From NCBI RefSeq assembly GCF_016859285.1, contig NC_053417.1, positions 14,070,206 to 14,134,205 of the forward strand: a DNA stretch of 64,000 nt, written 5' to 3'. This document shows, in pieces, positions 23,001 to 46,926 of this stretch; position 1 is the first letter of the stretch, and every line of letters begins with the position of its first letter. A model generated the notes under the pieces. It did not search any database. It was not told the origin of the DNA and was given only the letters and a program-made list of their open reading frames with translations. Origin of the DNA: Xiphias gladius. Lineage: Eukaryota > Chordata > Actinopteri > Istiophoriformes > Xiphiidae. The position numbers were made by a program, and so were the translations under genes.

Positions 23001-26000
23001 TGTATAACTACCTGGTAAGGTGGCTTGAAATATTAATTTACTGCCTTCTTTTACAATGTCCTTTGGTCCCTACACTTTGACTGGTGGGGTTGAGGTACTG
23101 GTTTTTAATCTTTACTTTTTGTCTGACTAGTGATTTCAATGTTTAACAGTTTTAATGTCATCAATCTGGAGAATGAGTCCAATATTCATCTGTGTACCTG
23201 CTGGTGATTCTCTTGTTTGCAGCCCCAGCGAGTGTCTGTCATGAAGAGTCGACAAAAAGCTGGACCTTCCACAGGTTAACATGAGACTGAGAACCTAATA
23301 TGTAATTTAATATACAGTATGTAAAGTTAAAACCAACCACCATAACAGGTGATGTTTTCAGATATTTTAGTTAGTCGGATATCCAAGGAAAAAACCCAAA
23401 GTAGTAATTTTTAAGATAATATGAAACAGAAAAACAAGGAAATTTTAGTAAAACTGAACAGTACTAAGTATTACTTTGTATTATAAAGTTTAATAGAAAT
23501 CAATATAATATCAATGAATTTGGGCTTTGCCTGTCCAGTGAATCTGTGCCCTTTGTCCTTCTCTTACAGGACCAGTGAAGCTGGTACCGTTCTCCCCCGA
23601 CTCCGCTGCACTGCAAAGTATCCTCCAGAATGAGGGGGTGAAGGCTGGAGGGCTCGTGGGTACCACACCCCGAAACTCCGTCTGTCCATCAGGCAGAGGC
23701 ACTTCAGTCTACACAGTATGTGCACGTTACGTGTGTTTTCACTGCTGCTCTTCTTCCTTCTTATTCCATTTGTTGTAGCTTTTTCTTCTTTCTTTAGATT
23801 ACTACGCTGATTTGAAGCGTAAACACACGGTTTCATTTTCTGTGTTGCTTCCTTTCTCAGGCTCAGAGAGTGCCAGTTAAGAAAAATCATGCAGAGGCGA
23901 CTGGCGGACCAGTGGGTAAGATGCAGCAGTGTTGTTCTCATTATCTCATAAAAACTAATGCATCCTTATCTCTTTGTCCTTTTATCCTGATGGGACTCGG
24001 CTGTTTTATCCTCAGCAGTAGCGCTCAAAGAGACTCTGCTGAAGAAATGGACTCCACAGAGAGTCCGCGACACCAGACATCAGCCCATGTCTGCTATGGT
24101 CAGTATACATTTAAAGTATGTACATACTCTGTCTGTTTGGCATGTTGTATTTCGGTAAGTCGCCTCTTTATCTCATGATGCTGCTGTTTTCAGAAATGGC
24201 ATCTATCGACACAACAGTCCCCGTACACCGGCACGCCCGGGCTGAAGAGCTGCAAAACCAACCTTCAGCCACACCAGGAGGTGAGAGCAGGAAATGAATG
24301 TCCATTTTATAATGTGTATGAAGAGATTTGGCACACATCTGGGCTTTACAAGAATACTGTGTAATGGGACAACAAGAAAACAAACATAATGTGTATGAAC
24401 AAGTAGAATTTGAGGCACAGTCAAGGTAAAAAATTGTTCTTGAAGGGTTAAATTCTCATTAAATTCAAGACATCTCCATCAAAGGCTTGATCACTTTTTT
24501 ATTTTCAATTTAGTTATACACAACAGATGCACCATTTCAGAAATTTAAAGATGTTGCTTTATAAACAAACAGCAGTGTTTTTAAAAGCAGCATGTATCTA
24601 TTTCAAATTAAGTCAAGGTCCTCGCTGCACCAGTTGTTGGTTGGACAGATATGTTTGAGCAACATTTGTGTAATGGAAGGAAATAAAAGGATATACAGAA
24701 CTGTATATCCCTCTGTAGGTCTGAAAATGCTCTAATAGGGGGTTTTTGTACCTTTTTAGTAATGTCATTCTTAGTTAGTAAAATCTGTATTTCAGAGCTG
24801 AGATAATCTGCTACCATAAATTAAGGCACTCTTAAGAAGTACTAAATGTTTGACTAAGATATTGGGAGGATATTGGAAGCTTTTTGACATTAAATGAAGC
24901 CATGTAATCAGGGATCTCACCAAGATTTGGGATGCTGAAGATGTTAACAAATTAATTTCTTACCAAAATCAGTTGGCAGCGATGATGCCACACCGCTTTT
25001 GCACTGGAGAAAACTAAGATAAAACGCACTTCAGAACAAAGAGCATGTACGATAGATAGATTTGATCTAAAGCATTTTACTGCTACCATCACAGCAGGTA
25101 CTTTAACGAAAAATGAACATACTGCACTGTGCTCCAATCGCAATTCATACGACTTTCTCATTTATTAGCAGGAGGTCGTCCAGAGATTATTTGATGATCC
25201 AGAGGATGAGCAGAGCACAAATGTGACAAACAAAGATCCTGAGACGCAAGCAGAGCAGCTCCTAGTTCAAGCCTCAAATGTAAGAAATAATTACAATGCT
25301 ACACGGATCCATACTGAATTAAGTTCTTTATATGGTTATATTTATTTATAGATCACTGTTGTTTTGTCCCTAACCCCACTTCTCTAGACTAAAACCCGTC
25401 GTGAAAAAAAGGTAGAGACAAGCAGGGCCAACACCAGCGAGGATGACGAGAAGGAGAAGGAGCAGGAGCAGAAGCAGAGGCTGGTGGGAGGAGAGCCATT
25501 CTTCCAAGCACCACAAAGAGAGTCAGTCATTTTTTTCTCAACCGGCAAAAAGCTGTTCAGAGCCCCACGTTTTGAGAAGCAGGAGAGCTCATCTGATCAG
25601 GATCAGCATGATCCGGTTTCATCAGAACAGAGAAAGGTGCTGCCAGTACAAGAAGAGGTGTCGTCTGTGTCAGAGCCACCCTGTCAGATCAACCCTTCTG
25701 TTCAGAGTCTGCACAGAGGTAACACTGACATATCACATTCGCGTAATAGTTACTCTGTTTTATAGTGTTATACATACAATCCTCATAATCCTCATAATAC
25801 TGTCCAGACCTGAATATAAGATGATATTTTTTCTGGAAATTACATTTGAAAAAGTGCAGCACATATTATCTCACAGGTATACAAAGATATTCTGACAGAT
25901 CAGGTTTCCTTTTTGTATGGAGAGGTTACTGGCTCCTACATTATGGGTTGTTTGTAACCTTAATGTTGCTAGGCTAGCGGGTTCCTTCGAGTCACATTTT

Positions 26001-27649
26001 CACAGTGTGTCTGTCCCCAAAGCGATTCGTTATCCTAGTTTCTCCTGGAGGCTAAAATGTGGGATTCACATTCTGCTTTACTGGAAATATTTCACCTTTC
26101 ACTATTATCAGAGAAGAAACCTCAAGGATGAAGAACCATATTCTTGAACAAACAGTATCTCAGGGAAACGTTACTGCAGGACTAGTCTGAAAGTGTCCTT
26201 GTTTGTTTATTTATTTATTTATTTATTTATTTAAATCTATCTTTGTGACCATTTAAGGTATTTTATTTGAACTGCAGCTTTTGAACATTAGCTTGGATGA
26301 GACGCCTTTTAATAGTGTGACTTTTTCTATCGCAGATATCATTAATCAGAAGAGTTGTGGTCTGAGTCCCGCAGTGGCGTTGCTGCGTAAGCGTCTTCCT
26401 CCTCTGGAGGAGCTGCGCATGGACGAGGAGGTGGCCACCTACACCTCAGTGTCTGTCTCCGCTGCTCCTGGGTTTCTCCCAGTTCGGCCTCGCTGTGGAA
26501 ACCCGCTGGCCTCCATCCTGCACTTCGAAGAGTCCTCTGTGAGTACACTGCTGATAGCGTGCAATAAAGTATGAACGGTGCTTTGTGTAGCATTTTTACT
26601 TCAAATCAATGACCTTAATGATCACCTTAGTGAAATGACTAATTTGTCAATGATTTTTTTTAATTAAACAATAAGTTCTCAGTCTATTCAGTGCATGTAA
26701 GAAAAAATCTTTAGAATAAGTTACCAGACAAAAATATGATGTGTTCAAACTGTTCTTTTTGTCTGATAAATTGCAGTGTGAAATACAAAGCAGCATATAT
26801 TACAAAAAACTAAAAACTAGAAGCGAAGAACAAATGTCTAAGGCCTTGAAACCCCTAGAATGTACAATTTTCATGATTACACCACTACACAAAAGTATTA
26901 GGCATAACATAATGAAAATCTACTCCATTTAGAGCCCTGCCAAGAGTGTGTTGTGAGGATGGTGCTAGAAGTCATGGGATCATCAAAGTAATGACGTTCT
27001 GGTTGAAAATAAATAAATAAATAGCACTGGGTTATCTTAGCTTAGCATAAAGACTGGAAACAGAGGGAAAGAGCTAGCCTGGCTCTGCCTGAAGCTACCA
27101 CAATTTGTCATTTTTAACACTTATGTTTTTATTCAGATTCAACAAACAATACATGTTAATCAGTGAGTCTTAGAGGTGGTGGTAGACTGATTTTGTTACC
27201 TGTGGACAGAGCCAGGTCGACTGTTTCCCTCTGTTTTAAGTCTTTATGCTAGGCTTAGATAACCGCCTGCTGGCTGTAGTATATTTACTGCACGGATATG
27301 AGAGCGGTATCAATCTTCTCATCTAACTGTCGGCAAGAAAGAAAACACACATACAGTAGTTTCCAAAATATTGAACTATTCCTTTTAATTCTCTACATAA
27401 TGTGATACAACACGGCGTAGTATTACAGTCCAAATTGTCACATCTAGTGTGACAGTGACATCCTAAACGGCACATAGCACATCCAAACCTTAAACATATA
27501 CACAGATATTCTCTGTATATATACACTGATACACAGGTTAATACAAATACAATTTTTTTTCTTTTGTTTTCCAGAGATTTCTTCCAATTGGCTTCGACGT
27601 CCCCTCTGGTCCTTCTTCTCCACCAAGCTCTCCACTGCAGGAGAGATGA
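20091..27649 (+). CDS. troap: Trophinin-associated protein (tastin)
   Basis: In known biology this is a cytoplasmic, microtubule- and centrosome-associated protein needed for bipolar spindles. Coding exons: 20091-20152, 21604-21841, 21932-22454, 22896-23014, 23223-23274, 23570-23715, 23861-23915, 24019-24098, 24194-24280, 25172-25279, 25388-25718, 26336-26538, 27575-27649. Phase holds throughout, giving 692 aa (human about 778). Diagnostic matches to human tastin: the SDHAALLSILRNEGV / PDSAALQSILQNEGV motif, PQRV/AQRVPV motifs, QEVVQRLFDDPED, and the C terminus (ALLRKRLPPLEELRMDEEVA then NPLASILHFEESS and RFLPIGFDVPSG). Most of the rest is low-complexity and basic/Ser-rich. The AALxSILxNEGV exon and its partner PQRV exon occur twice, with a third PQRV remnant. 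Identity rests on the N- and C-terminal motifs. Exon 8 has a tandem NAGNAG acceptor (24013-24018). Confidence 0.88.
20482..21557 (-). mobile_element. Degenerate Tc1/mariner-like transposon in troap intron 1
   Basis: Inverted ends (CACTCACCGAATATTATTAG on the left; the complement of ACTTTATTAGGAACACC on the right) with TA just outside each end (20480-20481 and 21558-21559), the target site of Tc1 elements; 1,076 bp. The minus strand still reads broken transposase pieces, including SPDLNPVEHLWDVVEQ and LQAGGGGALMVGEMFS, both typical of the DDE domain. Stops and frameshifts make it inactive. Confidence 0.82.
26206..26234 (+). repeat. (TTTA)n microsatellite
   Basis: About seven TTTA units in troap intron 11. 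Confidence 0.85.
27031..27388. mobile_element. Long-inverted-repeat MITE in last troap intron
   Basis: The left arm GTTATCTTAGCTTAGCATAA with GCTAGCCTGGCTCTG (27031-27090) is the inverse of 27205-27263. The outer right part (ATGAGAGCGGTATCAATCTT to TTGAACTATTCCTTT) is the familiar end of a repeat common in percomorph fish. No coding capacity. The left outer end seems missing, so the copy is probably truncated. Confidence 0.6.
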
Positions 27650-28112
27650 TTTGCACTACAAGTACAGTATTTGTTTTTACTGTGAACATCCAGAGTGGAT
27701 AAGCTTACCCCGGTGTACTGATGAGACTCTCTTTAGTGGAACTGATTTTGTTGTCTAACATTGTTGTTGCCAGCCTTAGTACAGGTCCAAAGAACGCTGT
27801 TGGTATCATGTTTTTGAAACCATAAAACCTATTGTTTTCTAAATGTTTATGACTGCTTTCAGTAGATGCTTTCTAAAGAAAAAAAAAAGAAAAAGGCATC
27901 TTTTATACTACAAGCAATCATGTTTGTCAGAACTGTAGATGCACAGCTATTAGATATAATGTTTATGAAATGAACCCAAAACTAAATGTTGGGAAAAATA
28001 CATGTTGTAAAGAGTCAATGAAGGCACTGGACTTTATCAGTGTTATAGCTATAGCATCCCTATAGATTAGGATGGCTCAGAGCATTGTTATTTGTTGTTG
28101 TTAGCCATTTTT

Positions 28113-28118
28113 AATAAA
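28113..28118 (+). terminator. troap: Candidate troap polyadenylation signal
   Basis: AATAAA about 465 nt after the stop codon, with T-rich sequence nearby. A second AATAAA follows at about 28179. Confidence 0.5.
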
Positions 28119-28380
28119 CCAGAAATCTTCTTGTGTGGATGGAAAATGATTAAAGTTCTTAATGTACAGTGTTTATAATAAATGTATATATGTTACTGGC
28201 GAGCCATGCGGGATTTTTCTTTCAGCTGAGTTACAAACTGTCAGCATGGAGTTTAAAGATATGGGCGTTTACCAGGCACGGAGGGTTAAACGACATTGTG
28301 ATAGTGGTTGTATTATGGGAAATGATGCAATGTTTTTGGAGCTTGATCCATACTGGGGACTAAAAGTCAGGTTTAATGCT

Positions 28381-28714
28381 TAAACAATTACTCGATAAGT
28401 CAATTAATAGAAGATAAATTTTCAACAATTTTGATTATCGAATAAAAGTTCAAGTAATTTATTATGGATAAATGCTAAATATTTGCTGGTTCAAGCCTCT
28501 CAAATATCAAGATTTGCTGCTTGTTTTATATATGAAAGAAAATTGAATATTTTGGGGTTTTGGACTGTTGAAATAAACAATTTGATTGTTACCGTGAGCT
28601 CTCACAACTTGTAGTCAGTGGGTTTTTTTTTTCCCTGCCCTTCTATTTTTCACTTGCTTATTGAAAATATTTGTCAGATGCATTGATAATGAAAATAATT
28701 GTCGGTTGCAGCCT
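28381..28714. mobile_element. hAT-like MITE of the GGGCTGCAAC family, copy 2
   Basis: Starts with ACAATTACTCGATAAGTCAA and ends AATAATTGTCGGTTGCAGCC, the inverse of the family start. It lies in the troap-pfkm spacer. Non-coding. Confidence 0.6.
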
Positions 28715-29970
28715 ACTAGTTTTCCTATGGTGGAATAATATGTCCTTTCCCCAGGTTTTCTGTGTGCTAATTATACTTGAGGCAAATTAAAAATCAAAGC
28801 AATTTGATAAAACAAAACTTTACAACAAATGGGCTCAGTATAAACTAAAAGAGTTCATGTCCTAAAGCACGATTAATCGATGTAGAGAGAAATATTATGT
28901 AGTAAACCTGTGGCTATTGGGGCCCCCGGGCAGGGGCCTGCTTTGCCCAGTTTATAATCCAGCTCCTGCCTTTGAGTTCCCCAACTTCATGGAAGTACAA
29001 AATTAAATCGCTGCAGTACCTCTCAAACTATCATCACAATAATCACATTTTCTTTTGGCTGCTAGTAGCAACCAGAGTCTCTTATCAGAACTTCGGGCAG
29101 TTATTTTTCCTTAAGTCTTATGCAATGCTTTTGACACTCACAGCATTAAGATGTGGAAAAGATGAATCTTAAGGCGTGAAACAAGATATGCCATATTGTT
29201 TTGCATTCCCCAGATTGCCTCTAGGCCAGATGTAGAGCTCAAGCCTTTTTCTGGAAACACCTTACAAGGTGCACTTACAGTATCAGCATCATGTTAAATC
29301 ATATGACACTGTATCCATTTAAGAGAGGAGACAGTATTAATACTACATAAAGTAAAGTGCATGAGAAACACAACCTGCTGCTGAATCAAATCGACTCTGA
29401 AGGGCAGGTTTCATGTGGGCGATTAAATGTCAAACATAATGACGAATTCCTGAGGTCACAGAGATGAATTCGAGAATCTTATGTTGTGTGACAAACTGTT
29501 AATAAAAAAGCCAAATGTAATCAATTTACAGTGAAATGATAGGAGAAAAGCATTCACATCAAGCTGTGACATGCAAAATGGCATATGATGAATAGATTGT
29601 CAGTTTTATTGATTGACTAATCTAGTTCTGATTTCTTCATTCAAACTCTTCAGTTGTGGCTGTTCTGCTTGGGGCTGATTTTATGTGCAGACGTGACAGA
29701 ATGAACCAAAAAGTCACAATTTTTCTTTCCAATTCCTTTCCTTTATTTTGTTGCTATGTGTGTATTCATTGGAAAATAACTAATCTCTAAGTTGATTCAA
29801 ACTGTTTCCTGTCACATATGCGGCATGTGAATTGTGTTTCCCTGCTTGTAACTGTCTACTGCAGGTGGTCACAGGACCTGATGTATATTTAGTAGTGTGT
29901 GAGTGAGTGGGTGAGTGAGTGAGTAAGTGGTGGAGGGTGTTAGCGGGAGGGGGCTCAGGGCCGGCTTAGG
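28715..29970. other. troap-pfkm spacer / pfkm upstream region
   Basis: No coding signal. It contains a GAGT-type simple repeat at 29898-29930 and, at about 29815, a CATATG E-box core that could matter for a muscle gene. Function is inferred only. Confidence 0.4.
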
Positions 29971-29980
29971 GACAGTAGTC

Positions 29981-29986
29981 TATAAA
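29981..29986 (+). promoter_or_regulatory. pfkm: TATA box of pfkm
   Basis: TATAAA lies 128 nt upstream of the pfkm ATG in a locally G-rich stretch, predicting a start near 30010 and a 5' UTR of about 100 nt with no upstream ATG. It is the only convincing TATA box among the gene starts in the window, which fits a highly expressed tissue-specific gene. Confidence 0.65.
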
Positions 29987-30113
29987 GCCTGCGCTTTCAC
30001 TCGTGCCTCCCCTGAGAAGTAAGAGAGTAAAGGAAGAGCAGCCACACTCTGTTCTTTTCTCCTTTTCTTTTCCCTTCGTCGCACCCACCTGTCTGCTTGG
30101 TTCCTCTGGCAAC

Positions 30114-43621
<13,508 letters not shown>

Positions 43622-43675
43622 ACCCAGTCTGCTCTCAAGGAGCACAGGGACAAAGCAGGGCAATTTTTCTGTTCC

Positions 43676-43681
43676 ATTAAA
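43676..43681 (+). terminator. pfkm: Candidate pfkm polyadenylation signal
   Basis: ATTAAA 55 nt after the stop codon, followed by T-rich sequence. A canonical AATAAA also occurs at 44045-44050, so the 3' UTR may be longer. Confidence 0.4.
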
Positions 43682-44472
43682 ACATTTTTTTCTTGTCCAA
43701 CTACCTGTACACAGAAGAGTTGCTGCTGTCTTACACTTTCATATCCTGAATGTGTGATTTGTCATTGAATTTGGTGTTTTGTGGCACTTCCAGCTCTCAA
43801 AAACATTTAATGAATCAATTTTGCAGAAGGTGCAAGATTTCAAGAAACAGATTAAAGATATATTTCAAAAATATGTCACATTGTTGGTGATTTATGTTAA
43901 ATGCAGAGAAACTGAGCAGAATTTGAATAATCCTGAGAAATGAATGTATATCACTAAGAGGATCTTATTCTCAGTATTATGGAAAGAATAACATCACATC
44001 AAAACACATACAGTACATACAGTACATTTATTGAACTACTCCCAAATAAAGGTTATCAACATGCTGCTATGATTTTTGGACGTTTAGGAGAGATGTGTGT
44101 GAAGAACAGTCAAGAAAAACCACGACGCAGCAAAAGTTGTCAACATTCAGGGCATGTCCATCTATCCATGTGTCTGTTTTTACTTATTATCTGTTCATGG
44201 AGACACTACAGCTATGAACAAGTAAATATGGAGACAGACTCACTGTGATCTATGTGACATCCATGTTGTACTGATCTACTTAAATATATTTACCACTGTT
44301 ACGGAGAAAATGACCTCTACATTACCTGCAGATAAAGAGAAGATTACATGTGGCAAAGTACATTTTCTGAGCCAAACATAGGTTGTATTGCAGCCATATT
44401 TATTATTATTATGTTTACTCAATTTCACTTAAACCAAGATTATGATTTGTCACCAAATCACAAATAAAACAT

Positions 44473-44959
44473 TAGAGCCCAACTGATTCATCAGTCGCCA
44501 TGTTTCATTGGCCAATATTGGCCAATCCCCGGTATATTGGTATCGGCGTAAATGTTGTCCAATATGCACCAATATGAAAACTTTTTTTTACAGAACATAA
44601 CGCAGAAAAAGATGCTTGGGGCAATTCAGAAATGGAGTTATCACATAGTTTGTCCAGTAGAGCACGCTTAGACAGCTTTGTTTATAATCCTCTCAGCGCT
44701 GTCTGCAGCGCGTGTAGCAGTATACGCATCTTCACGGTAAGTTGCTAACTAGTTTGTGAAATACATAGCTGGAAAGTTAATAAACAACGACCCCATCATT
44801 TTTCCCTTTTCAGTATCTCGCTAACAAAAATATATACATGTGTGTGTGTGTATATATACATATATAAAGAACATCGGCCGATATATCATATTGGAATTTT
44901 TTACTCCATAAAATTGGTATAGGATTTAGCCCCAAATAGCCAGTATCGGTCGGGCTCTA
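44473..44959. mobile_element. Non-autonomous hAT-type element
   Basis: 487 bp with ends TAGAGCCCAACTGATTCATC and TATCGGTCGGGCTCTA as inverted repeats. An 8-bp flanking duplication with one mismatch (TAAAACAT / TAAAGCAT at 44465-44472 and 44960-44967) is the target-site length of hAT elements. The interior repeats GGCCAATATTGG and ATCGGCCGATAT-like motifs. No open reading frame. Confidence 0.75.
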
Positions 44960-45466
44960 TAAAGCATAAGTCTATGATGATTCTCAGTCATCAGCTCTCA
45001 TGATATCCATCTCTAACTAGAAGTGTTAAATCAAAGGTAACTGGACTTTCTGCAGATCAAACACGTCATGATGCTTGTGATTATAAATAAAAACATCAGC
45101 TACTGAATCATAATTTTCACATTTTCTTTATTTTGAAGGGAACATTAACCATGGAGCCATTCTATCTAATACAACGATAATCCAATAGGACATAGCTATT
45201 TGCCGGAGGGGTACTATGTGACCTATCTTTGAACAACCTTTTTGGGCTAACTAAAGTGTATTCAGTGCCTTATGACCTGCTCTTGATTGCATCTCAAGCG
45301 GGACAAAAAGTGATTGGATCACAGCTCCCCCTTTCCCCTGATACCTGCTGGTAATTGCAGACCATGATCATTACCATGGTAGCACTGAATAAACTCTAAA
45401 AGATTAGAAAGTGTTTTTTTATTGTTACTACTGAGCACACTAAGAAAGACTGTGCTGAAACATGTA

Positions 45467-45943
45467 CAGAACTGTCCAAAAGTTTTAGGTACTTTAGATG
45501 CTTAGATTCTCATCCATCATCATCAGTACCATCAGGGAGGCATCTGATAGGTCCCAAATTCATTCAGCAACGAGCCCAAACATACAGCCTGAGACATTAA
45601 GAACTAAATTCAACAAGAAAAACAAGGAGTCCTGCAACAGATGGTCTGGCCCCCAGAGAGCCCTGATCTCAACATCATGGAGTCAGTCTGGGATTACATG
45701 AGGAGACAGAAGACACTGAGACAGCCTAAATCCACAGAAGAACCGAGGCAAGATCTACAACAACATACCTGCCAATTACCTTGAAAAACAGTGCACAAGC
45801 GTACTGAGGAGAACTGGTGCTGTTTTAAAGGCCAAGGGTGGTCACACCAAATACTGGTTTGATTTAGGTTTTTTCTGTTTACTGCACTTTGTATGACGTA
45901 TCCTTGCTTTACTTTAAGTGCCTAAAACATTTGCTCTGCACTG
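45467..45943 (+). mobile_element. Internally deleted Tc1-like element
   Basis: 477 bp flanked by TA on both sides. Inverted ends share the GTTTTAGG core (CAGAACTGTCCAAAAGTTTT and AAAACATTTGCTCTGCACTG). The plus strand keeps the 3' end of a transposase frame (PPESPDLNIMESVWDYM, then frame breaks). Inactive. Confidence 0.78.
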
Positions 45944-46639
45944 TATAGTCTAAATACAAGTCACAGAATAACAGAAAAACCGGAGTATCTAAGATTATCG
46001 AAATTTACTTGAAGGAGTTTCAGGCCGCCAGAGAAGGAAGTCCATGTTTGGAGATGTATATTTCAATCAGTTTTTTTTTTCTTACAGCTATATTGCACAA
46101 TCATGGTTTTAAATCAGGAAATTAAACAAAGGTTTGCTTTCTTGGTTCTCCTAAATTTGATTTGGATATCAGCAAATCATTAACATATTAACATTGACAT
46201 TAACTTTAATAGTTCATGGACTTGCTTTAAATTTGTATGATCCAGCATTAGAATAATGGTGAACCTACCGTTTAGCACTCTAAATACAACAATAAAACAT
46301 CCAAGGACTGAACTGCCTAAATGTACTTTTATAGTTAAAACAGCCTCGGCAGGTAAAATACTGGGGTAAGGACTCCAACGCAACGAAAATACTGCAAAAA
46401 ACTACAGTGCGGGTCCGGAAAAGGAAATGGGAACGGTTTCTGCAGAGGTCACCGAGAACTCGCGGTGGCAGCCGGAACGTCGGCGGACTGTGTGCCTAAG
46501 CTGAGGAGAGGTGCGTGTCCCCAGTGTCCGCTCCGGTCGCCCGGTTAGGAATGCGCCTCGCGAACCCGGTGTGTGGTGTAATATTTGGTGAAACGCCAGC
46601 AGGGACTGTGGTGTGAGAAAAGTCATGGTCTGGCGTCGC

Positions 46640-46926
46640 CTGCACCATTAGTGTCTCGGCGTGCAGGTTTGATTCATTGAGCTAGCTGTCGTTAGCCCGC
46701 TTCGTTGATTCATAGCACGCTAGGTCGCTAGCCTCCGTCTGTAGCATTCCTGCTAGCCGGATAGCCCGCTAGTAGCTAGTTCGAGTTTGCTGCTGGCCGA
46801 TCTAGTCCGAAAGGAGAGGACCAGACGGACTGCTGAAACCAGCCGGTGTGTTCCGAAAGAGGAGTCGGTGGTGGCAGGCGGGGGCCGGGAGAACGCGACG
46901 GGGTGGAAGTGAGTCAGGAGCGGCTG
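46640..46926 (+). promoter_or_regulatory. larp4: larp4 promoter and 5' UTR region
   Basis: GC-rich, CpG-containing, TATA-less stretch leading into the first coding exon. GCTAGC/GTTAGC motifs are packed at 46679-46790. The transcription start is not resolved. An open frame from 46846 begins with GTG, not ATG, so ATG 46927 is taken as the start. Confidence 0.55.

Larger units (their letters stand above)
43700..46600. other. pfkm-larp4 spacer
   Basis: No gene seen. It holds the hAT element 44473-44959 and the Tc1 remnant 45467-45943, listed separately, and a (TG)/(TA) stretch at 44830-44868. The remainder is AT-rich without recognisable structure. Confidence 0.5.

Noticed and set aside
44830-44870. 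Possible regulatory TATA cluster
   Set aside because: It is a TG/TA simple repeat inside the hAT element; no gene follows.
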